Positions 1 to 5,470 of a stretch of 11,099 bases of DNA are shown piece by piece (position 1 is the first letter of the stretch; each line of letters starts with the position of its first letter). The notes below the pieces were generated by a model that searched no databases, was not told the DNA's origin, and saw nothing but the letters and a program-made list of their open reading frames with translations. The translations under genes were made by a program, and so were the position numbers. The stretch comes from an uncultured Collinsella sp. (GTDB lineage: Bacteria; Actinomycetota; Coriobacteriia; Coriobacteriales; Coriobacteriaceae), in assembly GCA_938023905.1 (NCBI GenBank), contig CALJCO010000118.1:1-11099 (forward strand). The letters run 5' to 3'.

Positions 1-498
1 GACGATATGCAGCGTAATAAAACCCTGCTCTTCTTCGCTCATCTGGATGCCCATATACTCCTTGATAATCTGCAGCGCACGGCCCGCAAGCGCATACTCC
101 TTGCGATAGAACTGCTGGATCTCGAGCAGCAACGGATTCTCACAGGGAACGCCCTTGCGCTCGCGCTCGAGGGCGAGGCTGATATGGTCTGCGAGAGCAA
201 TGAGAATCTTGTCGTTGATATCGACATTGAGCTCTCGACGAAGCATCTGAACGATGTCCTCGGCAATCACGAGGTTGACGGTGGGGATGGACTCTAAAAG
301 ATGTGCCAAGCGGTCAATCGTACGCGAATCCCGAGAAGTGCCCTCCTGCAGCGCATAGGTCTTTTCGACCGATGCGTCATCGATAGCGTCGCCGGCATGA
401 CGGCCAAAGCAGAGGCCTCGACCGATGACAATGAGCTCGGAGCCATCGTCCGAAGTGACCATTGCGACGTTATTGTTGAAAACTCGCTTGATAACCAC
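1..498 (-). CDS. licT: BglG/LicT-family transcriptional antiterminator, 3' end cut off by the window
   Basis: This is an RNA-binding antiterminator that is controlled by PTS phosphorylation. The 166 visible residues align well with what is known of LicT and BglG. An N-terminal CAT RNA-binding domain covers about residues 1-55 and includes IKRVFNNNV and VIGRGLCFG. The first PTS regulation domain (PRD1) follows, with the conserved histidines H105 (in LADHISLAL) and H164 (in FITLHIV). PRD2 would lie beyond the left edge. The GTG at 498 places VIKRV where family members begin; GTG codons at 510 or 507 in the same frame are alternatives, and none has a strong Shine-Dalgarno sequence. The gene starts 6-18 nt after the stop of the EIIA gene, so the two are almost certainly co-transcribed and may be translationally coupled. 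No RAT-type target is clear in the window, so the regulated sugar operon is unknown. Confidence 0.9.
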   Translation of the reverse strand, partial: MVIKRVFNNNVAMVTSDDGSELIVIGRGLCFGRHAGDAIDDASVEKTYALQEGTSRDSRTIDRLAHLLESIPTVNLVIAEDIVQMLRRELNVDINDKILIALADHISLALERERKGVPCENPLLLEIQQFYRKEYALAGRALQIIKEYMGIQMSEEEQGFITLHIV

Positions 499-516
499 GG
501 TACCCACCACAAGAAT

Positions 517-1029
517 TTACTCGGAAAGCCAGACGACAGGCTCTTTAACAGTAACAGGGCCGGAAGCGTGCTCACGAAGAGTCGAGTTCTCCGAACGCTC
601 GCACACGATAACGAAGACCGTGGGATCGAAGCCGGCGGCGCGGACCGCGTCAAAATCGACCTCGACGAGGGGCTGGCCCGCGTCGACATGGTCACCCTGA
701 GCAACAAGCGCATGGAAGCCCTTGCCCTCAAGTTTAACAGTGTCGATTCCGATATGCAGCATCACCTGAGCAGAGCTGTCGTCGGACATGATGCCCAGCG
801 CGTGCTCAGTCGGAAACAGCGCCGCGACGGTGCCGGAGACAGGAGCGCACACCGTTCCCTCTTGGGGAACCACGGCAACGCCATCGCCCACGGCACGGCT
901 GCTAAAAGCGGGGTCATTGGTATTTTCTAGATGAACAAGCTCGCCGGAAACGGGAGCGAGGATTTCGAACTCGGAAGCTGCAGTCTTCTGCTCATCCGAA
1001 CCGCCCATCAGGCGAGAAAAGAAACCCAT
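517..1029 (-). CDS. crr: PTS glucose-type EIIA component (IIA-Glc/Crr-like), 170 aa
   Basis: This is a soluble phosphocarrier of the sugar phosphotransferase system. It takes phosphate from HPr and passes it to an EIIB domain. The EIIA-Glc fold signatures are present: FEILAPVSGE near residue 22, AVGDGVAVVP near 46, and CAPVSGTV near 61. The two active-site histidines are H76 (in PTEHALGI) and H92 (in VMLHIGIDTVKL); by family knowledge the second is phosphorylated. The ATG at 1029 is chosen because a GAAGGGA Shine-Dalgarno sits about 9 nt upstream and the protein then begins MGFFSRL, as in family members. A longer in-frame start at 1092 would add 21 residues unlike the family. Length matches the usual 160-170 aa. 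No EIIB or EIIC lies next to it here, so it either serves a permease encoded elsewhere or the permease lies past the left edge. The antiterminator follows directly. Confidence 0.93.
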   Translation of the reverse strand: MGFFSRLMGGSDEQKTAASEFEILAPVSGELVHLENTNDPAFSSRAVGDGVAVVPQEGTVCAPVSGTVAALFPTEHALGIMSDDSSAQVMLHIGIDTVKLEGKGFHALVAQGDHVDAGQPLVEVDFDAVRAAGFDPTVFVIVCERSENSTLREHASGPVTVKEPVVWLSE

Positions 1030-1109
1030 GGTGGCATGTCCCTTCATAAATATAGCCCAACCAAAATCAAGCGAATGCATCCATAGAGACACACCCGTTC
1101 AAAGACTTT

Positions 1110-1164
1110 GGTTAGGCCCACGTCCGAGGGACTCGGTAACCTTCCGCATTTCTTTTTACGGAAG
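1110..1164 (-). other. Two adjacent hairpins in the EIIA leader
   Basis: On the minus strand the leader can fold CTTCCG/CGGAAG (1159-1164 with 1141-1146). Next comes a stem with inner arms CCGAG/CTCGG around a 3-nt loop (1124-1136) and outer arms GGTTA/TAACC (1137-1141 with 1110-1114). The two stems share base 1141. The second structure is about the size of a LicT RAT hairpin but lacks the conserved RAT bases, and no T-run terminator follows it. It may be a leader regulatory element or chance structure. Confidence 0.35.
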
Positions 1165-1166
1165 TT

Positions 1167-1194
1167 ATTGTAGACAAGCCCAAAGCCGGAACAA
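1167..1194 (-). promoter_or_regulatory. Possible weak promoter of the EIIA-licT operon
   Basis: On the minus strand TTGTTC (1194-1189) is followed after 16 nt by TACAAT (1172-1167), which matches 5 of 6 bases of the -10 consensus. The -35 is poor, as expected for an activated promoter. The paired 9-bp direct repeats lie just upstream of it. CATAAT at 1202-1197 is an alternative -10. Confidence 0.4.
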
Positions 1195-1204
1195 TCATTA
1201 TGAC

Positions 1205-1240
1205 CGATGAACGGTATTTTTTCTTCGATAAACGGTATTT
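1205..1240 (-). promoter_or_regulatory. Tandem direct repeats matching a LytTR-type regulator binding site
   Basis: Two 15-bp copies, AAATACCGTTTATCG (1240-1226) and AAATACCGTTCATCG (1219-1205), differ at one base. They are offset by 21 bp, which is two helical turns. The inner 9-mers ACCGTTTAT and ACCGTTCAT both fit the published LytTR (AgrA/ComE/FasA-type) consensus [TA][AC][CA]GTTN[AG][TG] and are separated by 12 bp, the spacing known for that family. They lie upstream of the EIIA gene, so activation of the EIIA-licT operon by a LytTR response regulator is inferred. Confidence 0.55.
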
Positions 1241-1276
1241 AGACGGCACTTAGGGACGTTCCTTGTTTGCTACATT

Positions 1277-1403
1277 GGGGACAGGTTACTTTGCACCAAT
1301 CATGAGTTACGGTGAAATAGGGACTGAAAAGCCGCCCAAAAGGCCAAAACAGTCCGTATTCCACCGCAACTTCATGACGTTGGTGCAGATTAACCTGACC
1401 TCC
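1277..1403. repeat. 127-nt imperfect palindrome, MITE/REP-like intergenic element
   Basis: The left arm (1277-1326) and right arm (1350-1403) are reverse complements along nearly their full length, with a few mismatches and small gaps. Shared blocks include CAGGTTA, TGCACCAA, TCATGA and GGACTG. The central 23 nt (1327-1349) is A/C-rich and contains a small GCC/GGC stem. It carries no open frame of note. A shorter relative lies at the right end of the window (11012-11058), which shares the GGGGACAGGT and TTTGCACCA blocks. This points to a dispersed repeat family. Confidence 0.7.
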
Positions 1404-1410
1404 TTGCACC

Positions 1411-1444
1411 AAAAAGGGCCCCGAGCATAGTCTGCTCGGGGCCC
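1411..1444 (-). terminator. Intrinsic terminator of the DEAD-box helicase gene
   Basis: A perfect 12-bp GC-rich stem, GGGCCCCGAGCA (1416-1427) with TGCTCGGGGCCC (1433-1444), has a 5-nt loop. On the minus strand TTTTT follows immediately (1415-1411). It lies 33 nt past the helicase stop codon. The T-run shows it serves leftward transcription. Confidence 0.93.
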
Positions 1445-1477
1445 AAACTCATCTCGCCTTATCGCGCGACGCGTATG

Positions 1478-3748
1478 TTACTTGCGCTTGCCGCCGCCGT
1501 CGCCGGGGCGACGGGAGCTGCCACCGTGCTTGCCGCCACGGCTGTTGCCATAGCTGCCACGGTTATCGCGACCGCCGGCACGGCCGCCACGGGAACCGGC
1601 CTGGTTGCCGCCGCGACCACCACGGTAGCCGCCGCGACGCTCCTCGCGGGTGTCGTCGTAGTTGCGCCAGTCATCGCGACGATCGCGGCTGGCACGCGGG
1701 TCGCGACGATCGCGCGACTCATTCGAACGACCGGCGCCGCTGCGGCCACCGTTGCCACGAGCGCCCTCGCGACGCTCACCACCGCGGCCGCCCTCGCGGC
1801 CTCCGCGCTCGTCAAAGCGCTTGCCGCCGCGGGACTCGCCGCCGCGGGTACCACGCTCGTCACGCGAACCACGGCCTTCGCCGCCGCGACGCCCATCACG
1901 GCCACCGCGCTCGTCATCACGACCGGAACGACGGCGGTCGCCCGCACCGCGCTTGCCACCGCGCGAACCGCGGCCCTCGTCCTCGCGCTCGACACGACGA
2001 CGGCCACCGCGATCCTCATCCTCTCGACGGCGGCGATGCGCCTCGCCCTGGAACTGCTTGGCACGACGCTCGGCACGGTTACCGCGCGCAGGCTGCTCAG
2101 CGGCACCAGCACCAGCGCGCTCCTCGGCAGCCACCTCGCGGGCCACGCTCTCCACAGCCTCGTCCACGCAAGCCTGAACGCCCTCGCGCACGCGGGTCTT
2201 GCCGCCACGCTTGGGACGACTCGGGCGCTCGCCGTCGCTGCGGCGCTCGTCGCGACCGCGGTTGGAACGACCGGCCACATCGCCGTAATCGTCGCCGTTG
2301 CGCTTGCCGTCGCGACGCGCCTGCTCAAGCTTCTTCTTGCTCTTGGACTTGCCACGCTTGGTCTTCTTCTTCACCTTAAAGGCCGCAGGGTCGCGCTCGG
2401 GATCAACCGCGGGCGGATTGGGACCCACATTCAGACCGCCGGCCTCGTAGATGTCGGCGGTCTTGTCCATGAGCTTCTCGATCTCGTAGAACTCGTCCAC
2501 GTCCTGCTCGGTCACAAACGTAATGGCCCAGCCCAGCTCGCCGGCGCGGCCCGTACGGCCAATACGGTGGATGTAGTCGGTCGGCTCGGCCGGCACGTCA
2601 AAGTTCACGACGTAGCGCACATCGCTAATGTCGATGCCGCGGGCGAGCACGTCGGTTGCCACCAACACGTCGACGGTACCGTCGCGGAAGGCCGAAAGGG
2701 CACGCTCGCGCTGGGCCTGGCTGCGGTTGCCGTGAATCGCGGCGGCCTTAATGCCCTTGCGCTCCAGACGACGGCAGCAGCTGTCGGCGCGGTGCTTGGT
2801 GCGCATAAAGACGATAGTGCGCTCCGGGCCCTCCTTTTTGAGGAACTCGGGCAGCAGGTTGTTCTTTGCCTCGATGGACACCGGGACCACAAACTGGTCG
2901 ACGGTATCGGCGGTCGACGTGGCCGGCGCGATCTCCACGCGGGCCGGGTCGCTCACCAGATCGGTGATCTCACCCACGGCCTCCTCGTCGAGGGTCGCCG
3001 AGAACAGCAGCGTCTGGCGCTCGGCCGGCGTCTCGCGCACAATGCGGCGGACGGCGGGCAAAAAGCCCATGTCAAGCATGCGGTCGGCCTCGTCGAGCAC
3101 CAGCACCTTGACCTCGTCCAGGTGGCAGGCGCCCTGCTCGATCAGGTCGACCAAACGACCCGGCGTGGCGACCAGGATGTCACAGCCATACTTGAGGGCC
3201 GCAGTCTGCGGCTTGTAGCTCACGCCGCCCACGACGGTAACGGCGACATGGCCGGTGACGTCGGCAATCTTGCTCGCAACCTCGTCGATCTGCTGGGCAA
3301 GCTCGCGCGTGGGGGTGATGACGAGCATCACGGGACCGCGACCGTTGCCCTCGGGCTTTTTAGCACCGCGACGACGGTTGCGACCGCCGCGCTCACGCAC
3401 GGGCTTGGGCGGAGCGATGTGCTCCAGATTGTTCATGGTCGGCAGCAAAAAGGCGGCCGTCTTGCCGGTGCCGGTCTGGGCGGCGGCAAGCAGGTCGCGA
3501 CCCTCGAGCACCACGGGGATGGAGCCGGCCTGAACGGGCGTGGGCGCCGTGTAGCCCAGATTCTCGATAGCACGAAGCATCTCGTCGGAAAGTCCCAGCT
3601 CGTCAAAGGCGGGCAGGCTCTCGGTAGCGGACTCGACGGCCTGGGCAGCATTGGCCTCATCGGCGGCATCGAAGGCAGCCTGGGTCATGGCTTCGCGGGT
3701 CTCGTCCAGAATCTCGGCGTCGGTGACGTCAGATACAGAATTACGCAT
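1478..3748 (-). CDS. DEAD-box ATP-dependent RNA helicase with a long Arg/Gly-rich C-terminal tail
   Basis: This cytoplasmic helicase unwinds or remodels RNA using ATP, with likely roles in ribosome assembly, RNA decay or cold growth. All core motifs are visible in the 756-aa protein: a Q motif around 48-76, AQTGTGKT (90-97), PTRELA (146-151), TPGR (195-198), DEAD (219-222), SAT (250-252), ATDVLARGIDI (364-374) and HRIGRTGR (394-401). From about residue 455 to the end there is a lysine-rich segment and then roughly 260 residues of Arg, Gly, Asp and Ser with many RGG/RGGR repeats. This is probably disordered and RNA-binding, and it resembles the tails of actinobacterial DeaD/CsdA/RhlE-type proteins. 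A second Arg/Gly-rich insert lies between motifs I and Ia (about 113-138). The ATG at 3748 is preceded by AAGGA at a good distance; an in-frame ATG at 3784 lacks a ribosome binding site. The gene appears monocistronic, with its own terminator. The exact ortholog (deaD or rhlE) cannot be settled from sequence alone. Confidence 0.95.
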   Translation of the reverse strand: MRNSVSDVTDAEILDETREAMTQAAFDAADEANAAQAVESATESLPAFDELGLSDEMLRAIENLGYTAPTPVQAGSIPVVLEGRDLLAAAQTGTGKTAAFLLPTMNNLEHIAPPKPVRERGGRNRRRGAKKPEGNGRGPVMLVITPTRELAQQIDEVASKIADVTGHVAVTVVGGVSYKPQTAALKYGCDILVATPGRLVDLIEQGACHLDEVKVLVLDEADRMLDMGFLPAVRRIVRETPAERQTLLFSATLDEEAVGEITDLVSDPARVEIAPATSTADTVDQFVVPVSIEAKNNLLPEFLKKEGPERTIVFMRTKHRADSCCRRLERKGIKAAAIHGNRSQAQRERALSAFRDGTVDVLVATDVLARGIDISDVRYVVNFDVPAEPTDYIHRIGRTGRAGELGWAITFVTEQDVDEFYEIEKLMDKTADIYEAGGLNVGPNPPAVDPERDPAAFKVKKKTKRGKSKSKKKLEQARRDGKRNGDDYGDVAGRSNRGRDERRSDGERPSRPKRGGKTRVREGVQACVDEAVESVAREVAAEERAGAGAAEQPARGNRAERRAKQFQGEAHRRRREDEDRGGRRRVEREDEGRGSRGGKRGAGDRRRSGRDDERGGRDGRRGGEGRGSRDERGTRGGESRGGKRFDERGGREGGRGGERREGARGNGGRSGAGRSNESRDRRDPRASRDRRDDWRNYDDTREERRGGYRGGRGGNQAGSRGGRAGGRDNRGSYGNSRGGKHGGSSRRPGDGGGKRK

Positions 3749-3939
3749 ATGTTGTTGTTCCTTATCTGCACGCGCTATGGGCACGGCATGCGGCCGCGCG
3801 GGCGTGCTTGGTAGTGCGCTAATACATACAAAAACGGGTGCGCACAGAGAGGACGTTGCTCAGCACGCTGGCGATCGCTTTGGCAGCCCTATTACGCGCC
3901 GTCCAGACGCAGCAGCTCTAAGCGATGGAGCAGATTCGC

Positions 3940-3959
3940 CGCGGGTTAGTATACCCGCG
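3940..3959 (-). promoter_or_regulatory. Inverted repeat overlapping a candidate -10 of the helicase gene
   Basis: CGCGGGT (3940-3946) and ACCCGCG (3953-3959) form a perfect 7-bp inverted repeat around a 6-nt centre. Read leftward, that centre and its edge hold TATACT (3953-3948), a 5-of-6 match to the -10 consensus. No convincing -35 is seen at 16-18 nt. If it is used, it leaves a leader of about 190 nt before the helicase start. Long 5' leaders are known for cold-shock helicase genes such as csdA. Confidence 0.4.
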
Positions 3960-4019
3960 CTTTGCATGCCCCCACGTAAACCACAGATGACGAGGCGGAC
4001 GGGCGAGTCTGAGCCTATT

Positions 4020-4076
4020 GTCTCAATCTGTAACATCTGCAGGGCAAATCTTCCTCTACGTGTTACAGATCGAGAC
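4020..4076. repeat. 57-bp hairpin repeat, copy 1 of 5
   Basis: The left arm GTCTCAATCTGTAACA (4020-4035) pairs with TGTTACAGATCGAGAC (4061-4076) with one mismatch. The pairing extends outward by TT/AA to 4018-4078. The loop is 25 nt (4036-4060). Its size and arms match the copies at 4101, 7598, 7679 and 7759. It lies between the divergent helicase and FHA genes. Confidence 0.9.
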
Positions 4077-4100
4077 AAACGGTCAACACGACCCACAAAC

Positions 4101-4157
4101 GTCTCAATCTGTAACAGTTACAGAGCAAAATCGGTCCTAATTGTTATAGATCAAGAC
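4101..4157. repeat. 57-bp hairpin repeat, copy 2 of 5
   Basis: The left arm GTCTCAATCTGTAACA (4101-4116) faces TGTTATAGATCAAGAC (4142-4157) across a 25-nt loop. It starts 81 bp after copy 1. The sequence CTGTAAC-A-GTTACAG at its left arm is also a small palindrome. It is closest to copy 5, at roughly 80% identity by eye. Confidence 0.9.
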
Positions 4158-4200
4158 TGAGGGGGATTTCCGTCCAGTCCAAACCAAATCTCTCAGTCTT

Positions 4201-4229
4201 CCTGCAATTTCGAACATGTGGCCTATAAT
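4201..4229 (+). promoter_or_regulatory. Candidate promoter of the FHA gene
   Basis: A perfect TATAAT -10 lies at 4224-4229, about 108 nt before the GTG start. No good -35 is found; CCTGCA occupies the position for a 17-nt spacer. The assignment rests mainly on the -10 and its placement between the hairpin repeats and the gene. Confidence 0.5.
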
Positions 4230-4336
4230 GTTTCTTTGGTTACGCTATATATTGCGCAGCCATTTAATACGTCGCCCACCGGGGGCCATTAATTCCTATC
4301 GCCATATTGGCTAGGAAGCAATCAAAGGAGGTATCC

Positions 4337-5299
4337 GTGGCAGCAGAGACGCCTTGCTCGGTCCTCTATAACGATATTCGCTCGTTCGGCGGTCTTAAAC
4401 ATCTCGAGATTGCCCGAATGCTCATCAATGGAAACTCTTATCTCGGCAGTACCCTGCTCGAGAAATGCTCTTCCAACCGCTCGTATCTCACCCGTTACAT
4501 CGTCCATCGCGAGCCTGACCAGTGCGCGCCCGCCATCTACAGCGACTTTGCCATCACCACGCTCAATCTTTCCGCGGCAATCTGCAGCAAGCTCGGCAGC
4601 GGCGAGTCCGCCTATCAGGCAATCGCCGAGCACTATCGCGGCCCGGCCGCCAACGAAATGATGTCGGCTCTCGCCAGCTACAAGTTGGACAGCCGCCTAT
4701 ATGCAAATGCCCTCAATCGCATCGACAACTTTGACGGCAATGCCGTGCGCGAGAAGAGTATGCTTTACCTTATGCTCTTTGTGGCAACGGGGGCGCTCGC
4801 TGACCCCGTTCAGGGCGTGACGACCGTTGAGCGCTTTTGCGATAGCAAAACTGGCGGGCATTTTGGCACCACCGAGACCACCGTCGGCCGTAGTTTTTTG
4901 AGCAGCTTGGATCAGCCGCGCACCGTCGCCCCCAACCTCGGCTTGCTTAGGACGCACGCCGGAAACAGCGTTGACATGCAGATCCACCCCCTTACGCGTG
5001 ATCCGCGCGGCACGGTAATTGGGTCCTTGCCCAAAACCTCGCCCAGCATCACCGATGTAGGCGCTGATGCATCGCGTGAGCATCTCCGCATTTGGCTCGA
5101 GGGTGGGCACTGGTACGCCCAGGGCCTTGGGTCGACCAACGGCACAGTGCTCGAATCGGGCGCGGGCGACGGCGATATTGTGATTGAGCCGCCCCGCGAC
5201 CAACGAGAGCCCGGCAAAGTCTATCCCCCGGTGGAAATCGAAAACAGCGACAGGCTCCATCTGGGTCTCTACACGACATTCCTTGTCATCGTGGACTAG
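4337..5299 (+). CDS. FHA-domain protein with an uncharacterised N-terminal region, 320 aa
   Basis: This is probably a phosphothreonine-binding adaptor that works with the kinase encoded just downstream. The C-terminal FHA domain (about 222-320) shows IGS at 228-230, SREH (246-249), the hallmark GSTNGT (265-270), and a closing strand near SDRLHLGLYTTFLVIV. The Arg of the usual Gly-Arg pair, which contacts phosphate in FHA domains, is replaced by Ser230. The first 200 residues look alpha-helical and match no family I recognise. A segment with ETT at 180-182 lies ahead of the FHA domain and recalls the ETT phosphoswitch of GarA/OdhI. There is no signal peptide or membrane segment. The GTG at 4337 is chosen because AGGAGGT ends 4 nt before it; a TTG at 4307 in the same frame has no such site. 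The FHA call is firm; partner and substrate are inferred. Confidence 0.88.
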   Translation: MAAETPCSVLYNDIRSFGGLKHLEIARMLINGNSYLGSTLLEKCSSNRSYLTRYIVHREPDQCAPAIYSDFAITTLNLSAAICSKLGSGESAYQAIAEHYRGPAANEMMSALASYKLDSRLYANALNRIDNFDGNAVREKSMLYLMLFVATGALADPVQGVTTVERFCDSKTGGHFGTTETTVGRSFLSSLDQPRTVAPNLGLLRTHAGNSVDMQIHPLTRDPRGTVIGSLPKTSPSITDVGADASREHLRIWLEGGHWYAQGLGSTNGTVLESGAGDGDIVIEPPRDQREPGKVYPPVEIENSDRLHLGLYTTFLVIVD

Positions 5300-5302
5300 C
5301 GC

Positions 5303-5339
5303 GGACGGCGATCGAAAGACGGTCGCCGTCCGTCTTTCG
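5303..5339 (+). terminator. Hairpin terminator or attenuator after the FHA gene
   Basis: GGACGGCGATC (5303-5313) pairs with GGTCGCCGTCC (5321-5331) through one wobble pair, 3 nt past the FHA stop codon. A second perfect stem, CGAAAGACGG (5313-5322) with CCGTCTTTCG (5330-5339), uses overlapping bases, so the two cannot form together. The following sequence is T/C-rich but has no long T-run. This may terminate weakly or attenuate read-through into the kinase gene. Confidence 0.6.
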
Positions 5340-5378
5340 TCTTCTACCTTCTGCGTCGTAAACGACAATACTCAGCGG

Positions 5379-5437
5379 TATACGTGAGCAGTGCGGCTAT
5401 CATGGTATTTTACCGATATCCGCACTGCTCACGTATA
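5379..5437. repeat. 59-nt near-perfect hairpin upstream of the kinase gene
   Basis: The arm TATACGTGAGCAGTGCGG (5379-5396) is the exact reverse complement of 5420-5437. The interior continues the stem: TATC (5398-5401) pairs with GATA (5415-5418), and GGTA (5404-5407) pairs with TACC (5411-5414) around a TTT loop. The element ends 33 nt before the kinase ATG. It could be an operator, an mRNA structure or a mobile palindrome. It does not resemble the 57-bp repeat family. Confidence 0.85.
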
Positions 5438-5470
5438 TGCGCGGCAACCCATGCCAGACAAAGGAACGCC

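Noticed and set aside
1110..1141. LicT ribonucleic antiterminator (RAT) target in the EIIA leader
   Set aside because: Size and stem are similar, but the conserved RAT bases are absent and no overlapping T-run terminator follows.
1475..3814. A 779-codon open frame on the plus strand opposite the helicase
   Set aside because: Its product is Ala/Val/Thr-rich low complexity that mirrors the helicase tail codons. The helicase frame has all DEAD-box motifs, a ribosome binding site and a terminator; the opposite frame is a result of GC-rich codon bias.
4307..4336. TTG start for the FHA protein
   Set aside because: There is no Shine-Dalgarno before TTG 4307, whereas GTG 4337 has AGGAGGT 4 nt upstream.
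5384..5470. Kinase start at the upstream GTG
   Set aside because: It would lie inside the 59-nt palindrome with no ribosome binding site, while ATG 5471 has AAAGGA at the right distance.
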